Shown here piece after piece: positions 9,611 through 20,219 of a DNA stretch of 64,000 bases (positions are counted from its first letter, which is position 1; each line of letters opens with the position of its first letter). The notes under the pieces were generated by a model. It made no database searches. It worked only from the letters and a program-made list of their open reading frames with translations, and had not been told where the DNA came from. Source of the DNA: Trichodesmium sp050015995. GTDB taxonomy: Bacteria; Cyanobacteriota; Cyanobacteriia; Cyanobacteriales; Microcoleaceae. A program made the position numbers and the translations under genes. Location: assembly GCF_050015995.1 (NCBI RefSeq), contig NZ_JBNHEP010000248.1, forward strand, positions 1-64,000. The letters are read 5' to 3'.

Positions 9611-10033
9611 GTGATTAGTTTAGCCTTATTACATCCAACTCAATTAGTTCCTGTTCAAAATTGGAGTTGGGAAGCAAAATCATTAATTCGTATAGGTAGA
9701 GCAAGTGATAATGATGTAATAATTTACAGTGCTATAGTTTCTCGTTATCATGCAGAACTTTGGGAAAATCGGTCTGGTTGGATGATCGTCAATTTTGGTG
9801 TTAATGGTACTTATGTAGATGATCGACCAATTATTCAAAGATCGGTGGTAAATGAAATGATTATTAGATTTGGTAGTTCTGGACCGAAAATTAAAATTTG
9901 GACTCAAGAATTAGCTTCTGAATTTGCGGATAAAAAAGATGAATTATCCAAGAAAGAAATATTTTTAACTAATAAAAATTTTCCTCAAACTTCCTTTGTA
10001 AATGAGGATATTACACAAACAGATATTTATTAA
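9611..10033 (+). CDS. FHA domain protein (paralogue 2)
   Basis: A 140-residue single FHA-domain protein. IGRASDNDVIIYSAIVSRYH and GVNGTYVDDRPI carry the Gly-Arg, Ser-Arg-x-His and Asn-Gly-Thr motifs. GTG start, chosen because the N-terminus aligns with the paralogue at 7637. The last 40 residues are Lys/Asn-rich. The two paralogues bracket the PRC-barrel gene, a pattern that suggests local duplication. The likely role is phosphothreonine-dependent protein interaction. Confidence 0.85.
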   Translation: MISLALLHPTQLVPVQNWSWEAKSLIRIGRASDNDVIIYSAIVSRYHAELWENRSGWMIVNFGVNGTYVDDRPIIQRSVVNEMIIRFGSSGPKIKIWTQELASEFADKKDELSKKEIFLTNKNFPQTSFVNEDITQTDIY

Positions 10034-10762
10034 TCTTTGATTGTGTATGGGAATATGAAAGTAAATTATAATAGGTAGCAGACAGCAGTGGAAAAAAACT
10101 TCCTAGTCTAAGATTCATCATCAGTATATTTTGCAAACAACTCTTTACTTTGCGATAAATTTTATTGTTTTTATTAGACATCTGCGAGAATCAAAAATCA
10201 AATCAATTATCGTACATAAATCATCAATTATTTCCTCCTACTCCCTACTCCCTACTCTCTACTCCCTCTTTATCCGGAGAGGTCTATTGGGGGTAGCTGC
10301 CAATTTTAGCAAAAAAGATTATTTTTTATACCAGTTAAAAAAAAATGCTACATTAACTTTTTTTTTATAGTTAGAGAAGACCTGAATTTTGCTATATAGG
10401 AAAATTAAATAAAGAGCAAGGTTTTTCCCTATTTCCTATTCTGTAGGGACGTTGCATGCAACTTCCCTACTCTTTTTTTACTATAACGATCTTTTTTGAA
10501 TTTGTTGAATTTGGTATTACTTATACCAATTTTATGTGAGGTTGTACAGAATTATGAATTCATTAACTTGCCTATCTTTATCTACAGTCAACTCTGATTA
10601 AAATTTTATTTTATGCAACTTCATATTAATTTGGTATTATTAGTTATCTGTATTCTTTCTAATTAGTTTATACAGTTATAAGAGCTGATTTATAAAGTAA
10701 ATCTTAAGCTAGCTAGTATACTTATAAATCCAAGAATTAATTATCAATTAATTATTTAATTT
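10034..10762. other. intergenic region
   Basis: Contains the family-C element at 10175-10286 and a CTACTCC heptamer array inside it. The remainder is AT-rich with no supported gene. It is the region downstream of both the FHA cluster and the convergent methyltransferase gene. Confidence 0.6.
10175..10286. repeat. family-C TIR element (TAGACATCTCC arms), copy 1
   Basis: Left arm TAGACATCTGCGAGAATCAA, right arm TATCCGGAGAGGTCTA. The interior ends in a heptamer array (CTCCCTA units). The interior upstream of the array (CGTACATAAATCATCAATTA) matches copy 25408-25532 (TCCATAAATTATCAATT), but the array there is ATTCCCT. Confidence 0.75.
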
Positions 10763-12025
10763 TTATTTTCTCATTCTTGGTGCAATAGTATGTCTATCAA
10801 CACCATATAGATCGGTAGCTATAGACATATTGAGCGCTAAATTTTCTGATTTTTCTAACTTATATTTTTTCCTTCTAGGTTTAAGTGGCTGAATATTTAA
10901 AGCATGAATAATTTCTTGAGCAACTGCTTTTGCTAATAGTGGTGGAACTGAATTACCAACTTGTCTAAAACCATGCCATTTTGTCACATGAAATCTAAAC
11001 CAATCAGGATATGAATGTAGTCTTGCTGCTTCTCTAACTGTGATACATCTAGGTGTAAATGGATGTATTGGTCTAGGAGAAGTATATGCACCCCTACTAC
11101 TTGGTGTTCCTGCTCTGAGTGTATTACAAATACCGTTAGGATTAAGTCTATAAAAGCGACTTACTGGTTCAATTTTTCCGGGAGCTGTCGCACTAAATCT
11201 TGCTATTGATTTTGGTGTATGTCTTGTGCGTAAGCTAGAGGTTAATATTGTCCGATCGTATTCACGTTTATAAGAATAATCATTATTCAAACGTTTCAAA
11301 CTACGCAGTTTTCTAGCATATTTACTGGGTTTGCCATAATCTTTTTCTGCTGTTACCCAATCTTTTTCTAATAACTCAACGTATTTTTCAACTTCGGGTA
11401 AATCTCCTATTGCATCCCAGACAGTTATATAGTTTTCTAATTTTTTATCTGTTTGAATATGAGGATAATTTGGTAATATTAAACCATTTTGACATCCTAA
11501 TATAAATAATCTTTCCCGATTTTGGGGTACGCCATAATGAGCAGCATTTAGGATTTGATAAGGTTGCTGAACTTGATAACCATTTTTGGATAATTTATCA
11601 AGCACTTCCTGAAGAAAAATTTGGTATTTTCCCACAGTTAATCCTTGAACATTTTCCATAACAAAATACTTTGGTTTTAACTCCAAAACTAACCGAAAAA
11701 AATGAGATATAAGTGCATTGCGTGGGTCATCTAAGGTGCGTTTTCCAATCATGGAAAAGCCTTGACATGGAGGACCGCCAAAAACTACATCAATTTCTCT
11801 ATTTTGAATATCTGATAACTGTCTAATTTCATCTCCAGTAATATCAACAATATTGCGACATAATATCGACCAAAAAGGAAAATTAAACTTATGAGTAGCA
11901 CAGTGAATAGGGTCTAATTCCACAGAAACAGGTATATCAAATCCTGCTTGTTCAAAACCAAGGGTCATACCTCCTGCACCAGCAAATAAATCAATACCAA
12001 TTGGTCGTTGCATACCACATCTCAA
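10763..12025 (-). CDS. DNA (cytosine-5)-methyltransferase, orphan
   Basis: A 420-residue C5 methyltransferase. Motif I is IDLFAGAGGMTLGFEQ (about residues 11-26). Motif IV is GGPPCQGFS with catalytic Cys 87. Motif VI is MENVQGL (Glu about 124), motif VIII QNRERLFILG, and motif X QVGNSVPPLLAKAVA near residue 360. The target-recognition region lies between motifs VIII and IX. No restriction endonuclease is adjacent, so it is probably a housekeeping methylase. The overall look (IDLFAGAGGM...FGGPPCQGFSMIGKRTL) recalls the cyanobacterial enzyme that methylates CGATCG (M.Ssp6803I/DmtC type), whose target is the centre of the HIP1 octamer; this specificity is inference. Translation may instead start at Met 5 (MQRPIGIDLF). 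Confidence 0.9.
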   Translation of the reverse strand: MRCGMQRPIGIDLFAGAGGMTLGFEQAGFDIPVSVELDPIHCATHKFNFPFWSILCRNIVDITGDEIRQLSDIQNREIDVVFGGPPCQGFSMIGKRTLDDPRNALISHFFRLVLELKPKYFVMENVQGLTVGKYQIFLQEVLDKLSKNGYQVQQPYQILNAAHYGVPQNRERLFILGCQNGLILPNYPHIQTDKKLENYITVWDAIGDLPEVEKYVELLEKDWVTAEKDYGKPSKYARKLRSLKRLNNDYSYKREYDRTILTSSLRTRHTPKSIARFSATAPGKIEPVSRFYRLNPNGICNTLRAGTPSSRGAYTSPRPIHPFTPRCITVREAARLHSYPDWFRFHVTKWHGFRQVGNSVPPLLAKAVAQEIIHALNIQPLKPRRKKYKLEKSENLALNMSIATDLYGVDRHTIAPRMRK

Positions 12026-12616
12026 GACTTACAATTAATCTTAATTTTATTGAATTTTTGCTATTATATCAACTCTATTTAAAAAGTTGCTGAGATTCAT
12101 ATAGCAAGAGTTAAAAGTTAAATCATTCCTGTGACTAAGGTAATAGAATTTGAAAATGTTACCATAGGAATGGTGACTACTATATCTTGCTAATAACTAA
12201 TAAAAATTAATACCAATTGCCAAAAATAATGCTATACTTCCAATGGAACTTCAGTTATTAAGTAATAAGTAAATAAAAGTAATATTTTTAACGATTATAG
12301 GCAAATAGCAAAGATATCTTATCCTTTTGAAGCTTACTCCCTACTCCCTACTCCCTACTCTCTATTCCCTGTTCTCAAGGAGATGTAGCAATACTTTTGA
12401 GAAATTGTATAATGTTATTCAAGAATGGAGATTTATATGATACCCGTTTAAAGTTTATTATGAAAATATTAGGGGAGTAGGAAAGTGAGGATAAATTACA
12501 GTAGTTTTCATTTTCGTAGAACACAGTAGAAATATTCCATCGAAAGTCTCTACAATAGTTGTGGTTTTAACTGTGTGGTTTATATACCTGAAAAGGGCTA
12601 ATACCAAATTGATGAA

Positions 12617-12786
12617 TAGACCTCTCCAGAAAATAAACTTGCTCTTTATTTAAGACAAGCTAGAGTTGTAAAATTCACTCTCCGAAATCATTTTTCGTAT
12701 CTTTTTCGTGAAAATATATACCCTGTTCCCAGTTAAGTGTTCCCTACTAGCCACAAAAAATCTATATCTTTTTCACCAGATGTCTA
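12617..12786. repeat. family-C TIR element, copy 2
   Basis: Left arm TAGACCTCTCCAGAAAATAA and right arm TTTCACCAGATGTCTA. A related left half (GATATCTCCAGAAAATAAAC with a matching interior down to CTGTTCCCAGTTA) lies at about 58997-59111, directly next to the ISAzo13 relic. Confidence 0.65.
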
Positions 12787-13126
12787 ATGTTTGCTACAAA
12801 TAGCTAGGGTATTTCTTAGGAGTCAACCTACCCCTAACCCCTCCCAGGAGGGGGAGTCAGTCCTCAGGAGTCAGAATGAATAAGTTTGATACATTTTTTT
12901 GTATCGTAACTTATCTTTTTCGTCAAATACAAATTTCCGATAAAATCTTTTAATAGTGTTTATTATTCGTAACATTCTTTTTTCATGCATGGTATGACTA
13001 AATATATCCTTTCTCTTTCTTATACTAGGAAATACAACATATTTTATATATAAGTAATTATCATAAGTAGTCGTGCTTTTAGAAATTTCCTAGTTAAAAA
13101 AGGGAACACTTAATTGGGAACACTTA

Positions 13127-13251
13127 ATATCATGTCCGGATAATGAGTGATAAAAAATTTTTGTTTGTAGTAGGGCTTTAGCCCTAAATTATAGAAGTTG
13201 CTCAAGCCTTACTACAAGCTTTAATTATAACTATTCAACCAGACATGATAT
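13127..13251. repeat. family-A TIR element (ATATCATGTCCGG arms), copy 1, with internal hairpin
   Basis: It begins ATATCATGTCCGGATAA and ends CCAGACATGATAT. The interior carries a GTAGTAGGGCTTTAGCCC stem with an imperfect partner (GCCTTACTAC), the same hairpin module as at 31800-31852 and inside the copy at 40097. Confidence 0.8.
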
Positions 13252-13498
13252 AACAGGAAAATAGGATGTGTAATTAATTTTGCATAGGAACTTAATTTGA
13301 TATTAATAGACTGTCGATCGACTAAATACTCAAGCTTGAATACCATCATAAATTAAAATTCTATAGCTTATAGTAAAGGGAGGTATTTCATCTCCAAATA
13401 CCTACAGTTATTGTGGCAAATAGCTGCGTTTTTTTACCTCCCCTCAGTTAAGCTGTTTCCTCTTCCATTTTTGATATTTGCTTGACAAACAATCTCTA

Positions 13499-13640
13499 AT
13501 ATCATGTCCGGATAAACAGTGATAAATAATTAGGGAGGATTCAGGAGTCAGGAGTCAGGATTCAGGAGTCAGGAGTCAGAAGGAAGAAAGAAGGTTTGGG
13601 AAGAAAAATTTTTTTATCATTAATTAAGCGGACATGATAT
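13499..13640. repeat. family-A TIR element, copy 2, with heptamer array
   Basis: It begins ATATCATGTCCGGATAA and ends AGCGGACATGATAT. The interior holds a CAGGAGT heptamer array instead of the hairpin, followed by AGAAGGAAGAAAGAAGG, which resembles the interior of the copy at 50048. Confidence 0.8.
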
Positions 13641-13681
13641 AACACTAAAAGTATCTTCTCTCAGGGGGTAAAAAGGGTCTC

Positions 13682-13837
13682 ATATCAAATCCGGTAGCAT
13701 TGGTGTAATTAGATAAAGATGCTGGGGAGATGGGGAGATTCGGAGATGGGGAGATTCGGAGATGGGGAGATATAGAAAGATTTAGCAATAACTGAAGATG
13801 GAACATTTTTTTATACCGAATTAAGCGGATTTGATAT
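13682..13837. repeat. family-A TIR element, copy 3 (variant arms)
   Basis: It begins ATATCAAATCCGGTAGCA and ends AGCGGATTTGATAT. Both arms carry the same change (CATGTCC to CAAATCC, and GGACATG to GGATTTG), so the inverted complementarity is preserved. The interior holds the 16-bp GGGGAGATTCGGAGAT tandem repeat. Confidence 0.8.
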
Positions 13838-14016
13838 CAAAACTATTTTTGGCAAGGGTTTAAAGAATATAAACAACCGTTTAAAATTTCCTAACAAGTT
13901 GAGTTTTCAGTACATACAGAGTTTTTTTAAGAGTCAATCTATCAAAAATATATCATTAATAGGACGCGGACATTTATAAATGCTCAAACTTAGTCAGGAA
14001 TTAATTCTGACTTCAG

Positions 14017-17000
14017 CTATAATTTGTGTTTTAAAGCTTCTATTACTCTTTCATATTCACCATCAACTTGTAACAACAAATCAGTTCCTTCTATGATTAG
14101 ATCGGAACCAGATAAATTGCTCAATTTATCACATAAACTAGCAAGATTTATCCCCCCTATCTTAGCACTACTAGCTCCTAAACTTTGGGCTGCTAGTTTT
14201 AAATTTTCAGTAGAATTGATTGCAATTGCATTGAAAATTAGTTCCATCTGATGAGGAGAATTTTGTAAATAATCTTCAATTATTTGACTGTTGCGAATAG
14301 AATCTAAAACTATTAAATCTAAAACAGAATCATCCTGACTTTGAGACTCAATAGTATCAACAAATTCACTGCTAGTATCAGAGGAAATATTTCTAGTTAC
14401 AGAAGTTTCTTGAGCAGTTGAAAAATCAATATTTTTACTAGATTTAAAATTAATTAATCCCTGTTTGAATTGTTCATACTCAATTTCTAATAAAGGAAAA
14501 ATTTCTGCTGCTCCCATAGTAGTATTTTTACGTCCTAAATTTTCCAATTGATTACATATATTCCCTAAAGTAACTCCTCCGAGATTAGCACTACTAGAAC
14601 GTAGAACATGAGCAGATCTTCGTAATTCATTAGCATCATTAGCTACAATTGCCTCTAGAATTGCTGCTAATCTACTAGGGGCAAAATTGAGATAATCTTC
14701 AATAATTTCACCTAAAAGTTCCTTACCTCCCATACTTATAATTGACTCTAACATTTTAACATCTAACATTGATTTAGGCTTGATGAGAGAATCCTTTTTA
14801 ATATTCTTGCTCAATTGTTGATTAGTCTTTGTATCATTAATATTTTTCCATGTTGTTATGTCTATATCAATTCTGCAAGCTTGTTGTAGTGCTTGGGCTA
14901 ACTCCGGAACTTTCATAGGTTTAGTGATAAAATTATCCATGCCAACTTCCAAACATTTATCCCGCTCTTCTGCCATAGCATTAGCAGTAATAGCAATAAT
15001 CTGGGGGCATAATTCAGGCGACCATTGCTGACGAATAATACGAGTAGCTTCCAATCCATCCATTTCCGGCATTTGCACATCCATCAACACCACATCATAA
15101 GGTTGACGTTGCAAAGCTTCTAAAACTTCTATGCCATTTGCTGCCACATCTGCTTGGTATCCTAACTGCTTTAGCTGTAGCAGGACAACCTTTTGATTGA
15201 CTACATTATCTTCTGCCAATAATATTCGCAGGTTTTCTACTGGCTTAACTTCACTTTCTGAAGCAGTAGGCAACTTTTCGGTATCGTTTTTTTCTCCTGT
15301 AAAAATCTTAATCAAAGTTTGATAAAGTACAGATACTCTAATTGGTTTATGAATAACTGCAGCAAAATTAATATCTTGACATTTTTCCGGCAATTTATAT
15401 TCTTTCATATTGCTCAAAAGCACCAAAGGTAAATCCCGATCTAAAGTCTGTTCGCGAATTGTTTGAGCTAGGGTACAGTCATCCATTTCAGACATTGACC
15501 TATCTAATATTACCAAATCAAATTTTATTCCCTGATTAATTAAATCAATAGCTTTAGCACCAGACTCAACTGCCCAAGTTAACATTCCCCAAGACTCTCC
15601 TTGTGTAGTCAGCATTTGTCGGTTAGTTGCATTATCATCTACGATGAGTAATCGTTTTTTAGCTAAATATTGCTTTGCCTCTTCATTAATATCCGTTGTT
15701 TGTGGAACAGATGGAGCAAGGATTGAAAAGTAGAAAGTTGAACCTCGACCCAATTCACTCTCAACCCAGATTTTACCCTCCATCAATTCAGCTAACTGTT
15801 GGCTAATTGCTAAACCTAGACCAGTACCACCATAATTACGAGTAATTGAAGAATCACCCTGAGTAAAAGACTTAAACAAGTATTCTATATTCTCTGGAGC
15901 AATACCAATACCAGTATCTTGCACAGCAAATTGAATTTCGTAAATATCATTATTACTAATTTGCTCCACCAAAGATGCTTGCACGCGAACTGTTACTTCC
16001 CCAGCATCAGTAAATTTAATGGCATTACTGAGTAAATTTACTAGAACTTGTCGCACACGACCAACATCTCCAATTATTATCTGGGGTGTTTGAGGTTCTA
16101 GCGCATAAACTAACTCTATATTTTTCTCCTGCGCTCTTACAGCTAACAGACTCAACGTTTCCTCAATACATTGTTGTAAATCAAAAGTTTGTTTTTCTAA
16201 CTCTAATCTTTGAGAATTAACTTTCGAGAAGTCGAGGATATCATTAATGAGAGTCAATAAACCATTCCCACTTGCGCGAATAGTTTCCGCAAAATCTCTT
16301 TGCTCAGGTTGTAACTCTGTATTTAGCAGCAAACCAGTCATACCAATAACAGCATTCATGGGAGTCCGAAGCTCGTGACTCATTGTGGCAATAAATTCAC
16401 TTTTAGCTTTGGTTGCTGTTTCTGCTGCTTTTTTCGCCTCCTCCAAAGCACGATTTTTCTTAATTAACTCTTGTTGTCCCTTCACTTCTTGCTCTAACAG
16501 ATGACCATGAGCGATCGCTATACCGACTTGTTCTGCTATTGCTTCTAATAATTCAATTTCTTCTGTTGTCCATTCACGGAAAGAGTCACATTGATGTAAT
16601 CCTATAATACCATTAGCTTTTCCTTGATAAGAGGTTCGCACTGCCAACATAGATTTGAGATTGAGCTGGCGACATAAATCTGTCATTGGTTTTAGCAATG
16701 GTTCGGTATATACATTGGGAGTATAAATTGCTTGGTCTTGGGATAAAACTTTTTCAGCGTGAGGATTACCTATAACTAGAACGTTTAATTTTAGTGAAGA
16801 CTGATGTCCTGATTCTAAATATTCACTGACAAAGCTTATTTCTGGTGTTTGCTTGGCAATATAGTCAAGAATAACACAGCGATTTACTTGAAAAGCAACA
16901 CCTACTTGTTCAGCAGTAGTCTGAAAAATTGTTTGAACATCTAAACTCTGGCGAATTTCTTCGCTAATTTTCCTCAACAAGTTGCTGCGTTCAAGTTGTC

Positions 17001-19053
17001 TTTCTAGAATTATATTTGCTTGCTGACGTTCGATTTCATTGCCTACCCACTGAGCCATCAATTTTAAAATTTGGCGATCGCTATCTTTAAATGGTTTAGT
17101 ACGTTTACTGAAACTAGTAAAACAAAGTACACCATAAGGCTGTTTTCCTACTACCACAGGAGTACCTATATATGTTTCTAAACCAAAAGTATTGTAAGCA
17201 GGATGCTCACACCATTTTGATGCTTGAGCAGATTCAAAGCATATCAGTTTTCCCGAACGAAAAGTCTCACCACAAAAAGTTTGGTCTAAATCAAACTCAT
17301 CTCCTGGTTTAACTACAACATCAACCCGCTTTGACTTTTGCACAGCAATGACTTTGTAGCGATCGCCATGAACACTTCCCAGAAAACCCAGTTCAAATTC
17401 AAAATATTTTCTTCCCAATGACAGAAGACCTTGTATCCTTTGGTCAAAGTTCAGATTTGGTGCAGAAGCTACTTTGTACAAAGCATGAACAGCAGATTCT
17501 CCTGCTCGCTTTTCTTGTTCTATTTCTTTGCGTTCCCTAATATCGCGAACAAAAGCACAATTGTACTCTTTACCATTAAATTCTAGATAATTGGCACTAA
17601 TCTCTACTGGAATAATCTCACCTTCATTATTTTTATGAGCGCCTTCCCATCTCAAAGAACCACTTTGTTTCAGTTCTTGCCAATGTTCCCTCCACTTTTC
17701 TGTAGATGAAAATATGACATCAATATCCCAAACACTCATTTTGAGAAGTTCTGTCTGGGAATAACCGAGAGTCTGACAAGCAACTTCATTTACATAGAAA
17801 AATTTGGCATCAGGACCCATAAAATAAACTGCATCGATAGCTGTATCTAAAGAAAACTGACTTAGTTCTAAAGCTTCCTCAGCCTGTTTGCGTTGGGTAA
17901 TATTGTTAAGAATGCCAGATACCCCAATAATTGTCCCATTTTCATCTTGCACGATATTGGCCAACATTTCAGCCCAACAAAGCCCTTTGCCATTAGTAAG
18001 ATAGAGTATTTCACATTCAAAGTCTAATTTTTTACCTTGCATTAAACCTTGGAATTTCTCTATAGCATCTTGGCGGTTTTCTAGATCAATATAGTCAATA
18101 AAGCTTTTTCCCAGAGTTTCTTCTACTGTAAACCCAGTAATTTTCTCCCACGCAGGATTCAGAAATGTCCATAAACCCGTTGTATCTGTTTGGAAAATCA
18201 CCTCCTGAATATTCTCAATCACAGAACGATATTTATCTTCCTGTTTTACCAGAGCAATTTCTGCTTGTTCCCGTTCTATTATTTGGTGTCTTAAATTTGC
18301 TAAAGTCTCTTGAATTTGGGTAGCTATTTGGTTTAGACTACCATGGAGAATACCCATTTCATCATTGTGTTTAATATCAGAGTTTTGGTCTAATTCTCCT
18401 TCTGCTAGTGCTTGGGCAAGCTTAGTTAATCTTTGCAATGGAATACCAACCTGTCGCTGAAACAGAATCATTATGATTATTACTAAAATTCCACTTATAA
18501 GGAGAGAAATACTTAGTGTTTTAACAGCATTTTGGAATAATTCTGTTTTAATCTGTTCTAGTGAAACACCTACTCTTAATTCTCCAATGTATTGACCATT
18601 ATTAATAATTTGACGATTAATTTCATGTATATTAGATTTTGTTTTTAGGTGATTAATAATTTGGAAATTACTGTTATTTTTGAAATTATTATCTTGAATA
18701 AATCTAGCGATTTCCGGATTTTCTAAATCGATATAACCTTTGAGCAGAGTTCCTTCGTAATTAACAATAGCACTGTAAATAATATCCCGCTCAAGAATAG
18801 TTTGTTTCATCAATATTTCCAGGGTGGGGGAGTCTGGTTTAACGATATCTTCCCCAGTGATAGCAATTAACAACTGGAGTTCATCCTTAGCTTTTTGGTC
18901 TAGTTTCTCTATTTGCCATTGCCAGTTATGTTTGATTAAGACTACTTCTGTTATTAAGTTAATGCTGATTAATATCAGACTTGTTATTCCTAAATAGCGA
19001 ACTGCAATACTATTAAACCAGTTATTCTTCAGAGATTTTTGATTCATTATCAT
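14017..19053 (-). CDS. hybrid sensor histidine kinase with PAS, GAF, two receiver and two HPt domains
   Basis: A 1678-residue membrane sensor. Transmembrane helices lie at about residues 19-40 and 178-200 and flank a periplasmic sensor domain. Then come HAMP (about 200-252), two PAS domains (about 270-395 and 395-515) and two GAF domains (about 530-850). HisKA has the H-box SHELRTPMNAVIG near residue 890, followed by HATPase_c. REC1 (VDDNATNRQM, phospho-Asp near 1181) and REC2 (AEDNVVNQKV, MDVQMPEMDG, Asp near 1321) both keep the acidic pocket and the Lys. HPt1 has its His (RRSAHVLRSSS, near 1481). HPt2 has the aligned motif AAQSLGASSAK without the His, so it cannot accept phosphate in the usual way. 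Probably a multi-step phosphorelay; no partner regulator is adjacent. Met 3 is an alternative start. Confidence 0.92.
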   Translation of the reverse strand: MIMNQKSLKNNWFNSIAVRYLGITSLILISINLITEVVLIKHNWQWQIEKLDQKAKDELQLLIAITGEDIVKPDSPTLEILMKQTILERDIIYSAIVNYEGTLLKGYIDLENPEIARFIQDNNFKNNSNFQIINHLKTKSNIHEINRQIINNGQYIGELRVGVSLEQIKTELFQNAVKTLSISLLISGILVIIIMILFQRQVGIPLQRLTKLAQALAEGELDQNSDIKHNDEMGILHGSLNQIATQIQETLANLRHQIIEREQAEIALVKQEDKYRSVIENIQEVIFQTDTTGLWTFLNPAWEKITGFTVEETLGKSFIDYIDLENRQDAIEKFQGLMQGKKLDFECEILYLTNGKGLCWAEMLANIVQDENGTIIGVSGILNNITQRKQAEEALELSQFSLDTAIDAVYFMGPDAKFFYVNEVACQTLGYSQTELLKMSVWDIDVIFSSTEKWREHWQELKQSGSLRWEGAHKNNEGEIIPVEISANYLEFNGKEYNCAFVRDIRERKEIEQEKRAGESAVHALYKVASAPNLNFDQRIQGLLSLGRKYFEFELGFLGSVHGDRYKVIAVQKSKRVDVVVKPGDEFDLDQTFCGETFRSGKLICFESAQASKWCEHPAYNTFGLETYIGTPVVVGKQPYGVLCFTSFSKRTKPFKDSDRQILKLMAQWVGNEIERQQANIILERQLERSNLLRKISEEIRQSLDVQTIFQTTAEQVGVAFQVNRCVILDYIAKQTPEISFVSEYLESGHQSSLKLNVLVIGNPHAEKVLSQDQAIYTPNVYTEPLLKPMTDLCRQLNLKSMLAVRTSYQGKANGIIGLHQCDSFREWTTEEIELLEAIAEQVGIAIAHGHLLEQEVKGQQELIKKNRALEEAKKAAETATKAKSEFIATMSHELRTPMNAVIGMTGLLLNTELQPEQRDFAETIRASGNGLLTLINDILDFSKVNSQRLELEKQTFDLQQCIEETLSLLAVRAQEKNIELVYALEPQTPQIIIGDVGRVRQVLVNLLSNAIKFTDAGEVTVRVQASLVEQISNNDIYEIQFAVQDTGIGIAPENIEYLFKSFTQGDSSITRNYGGTGLGLAISQQLAELMEGKIWVESELGRGSTFYFSILAPSVPQTTDINEEAKQYLAKKRLLIVDDNATNRQMLTTQGESWGMLTWAVESGAKAIDLINQGIKFDLVILDRSMSEMDDCTLAQTIREQTLDRDLPLVLLSNMKEYKLPEKCQDINFAAVIHKPIRVSVLYQTLIKIFTGEKNDTEKLPTASESEVKPVENLRILLAEDNVVNQKVVLLQLKQLGYQADVAANGIEVLEALQRQPYDVVLMDVQMPEMDGLEATRIIRQQWSPELCPQIIAITANAMAEERDKCLEVGMDNFITKPMKVPELAQALQQACRIDIDITTWKNINDTKTNQQLSKNIKKDSLIKPKSMLDVKMLESIISMGGKELLGEIIEDYLNFAPSRLAAILEAIVANDANELRRSAHVLRSSSANLGGVTLGNICNQLENLGRKNTTMGAAEIFPLLEIEYEQFKQGLINFKSSKNIDFSTAQETSVTRNISSDTSSEFVDTIESQSQDDSVLDLIVLDSIRNSQIIEDYLQNSPHQMELIFNAIAINSTENLKLAAQSLGASSAKIGGINLASLCDKLSNLSGSDLIIEGTDLLLQVDGEYERVIEALKHKL

Positions 19054-19647
19054 TACTTATAGGTATTGAAAAAAGAAGAAGGAAGATAAAAGTTGGGAAA
19101 AATGGATGGGGATACTTTCACCAAACCCCTCTGCCTATACTAACCTATAGTAATCCTAAATAGGTTGCGGGGAATCAAAAAGTAAAGAAAAAAAACTTAA
19201 ACTCTTACCAGTTAAGAGTTAAGTATTCCCTGTTCCCTGTTTCCTAAAAAGCAGTAAGATTTTTGACAGTAATAAAATAGAATTGCTATATAATAGAAAA
19301 GATAATTTTTAAGTTTAATTATTTTGATTTGAAGCAAGTTGAAAGTTAAGTATCCCAATTTTTTAATCTTTGAGTTTTAGCTACTTTTGTTTCATTCCGC
19401 AAAATGTATTACTGTAATTATATCACATTTATTTCAGTTTTATAGATTTATTTTTGGGTCAATTAACTTCTGCTAAGAGCCTTGTATGGACAAAATTATT
19501 ACTCTAAGCAAAAAAGCTGATAGTTGAATGCTAATTAGGAGCAATTACTTATAATTAAATATGAGTATATATCTTTTAATTTTTTTCAATGAACAATTAT
19601 ACAGTTGAATGAGGCAGAAAATTGAGGGTTAAAAATTCAGAAAATTT

Positions 19648-19918
19648 TACCGAATAATTAAGGTTTAAAGCCTCTCATGAGCAAGGAGAAACAAGCGGTC
19701 GTTAGCGGAGCATGACCTAGGATGGGATGGCGAGGTTTCCCGCTCTTGCAGAGCCGCGAACGCTTTTCATGTCGCGCAGCGTTAACGCGCGTTGTGCGGA
19801 ACGCTAAACGCCAGATCCAATCGACCAAGAGAAGGAAAAATTTTCATGATTAGTCAATCCTCTCCTTGAAAAGAAGAGGTAATAATTAATTATTAATTAT
19901 TAATTATTAATTGTTGAA
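19648..19918. repeat. family-E dispersed repeat, copy 2
   Basis: It starts TACCGAATAATTAAGG, includes GCGGTCGTTAGCGGAGCATG and GGATGGGATGGCGAGG, and ends with the TTAATTATTAATTATTAATT tail. A GC-rich block of about 75 bases (TCATGTCGCGCAGCG, AACGCGCGTTGTGC) interrupts it between CGAGGTTTCC and ATCCAATCGACC and is absent from copy 3. It looks like a nested insertion. Confidence 0.7.
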
Positions 19919-20219
19919 TTATTTTAGATCAGCATTCAGCGTTTAATATTAAATAACAAGGATAGAAATGATTTTTAGATGTAAGCATTTCCCTGCCGGA
20001 ATGCTCCGCAAATAGCTAGCTCCCTGGTCAGATCTGATGTATGACAGCAATAACTGCTAAGATTAGCAATTGAACTATTATAAATACTTTTAATCCTCCC
20101 TCAATACTATCAATACTAATTCCACTTCTGGCTGACAATAAGTTAATCACGCTATGGTTAATAGCTGACAGGTAAATGCTTACTTTTAAATTACAAAAAA
20201 TTATCTGTTAGAGAGTGTT

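Larger units (their letters stand above)
12026..14016. other. 2-kb repeat-filled intergenic region
   Basis: No gene is supported over nearly 2 kb between two minus-strand genes. It holds one family-C element (12617-12786), three family-A elements in a row (13127, 13499, 13682), several heptamer arrays and a 16-bp tandem repeat (GGGGAGATTCGGAGAT, about 13726-13772). This is the densest repeat cluster in the window. Confidence 0.7.

Noticed and set aside
10131..10370. 79-residue ORF
   Set aside because: It runs through a family-C element and heptamers (SYSLLPTLYSL) and has no ribosome binding site or recognisable motif.
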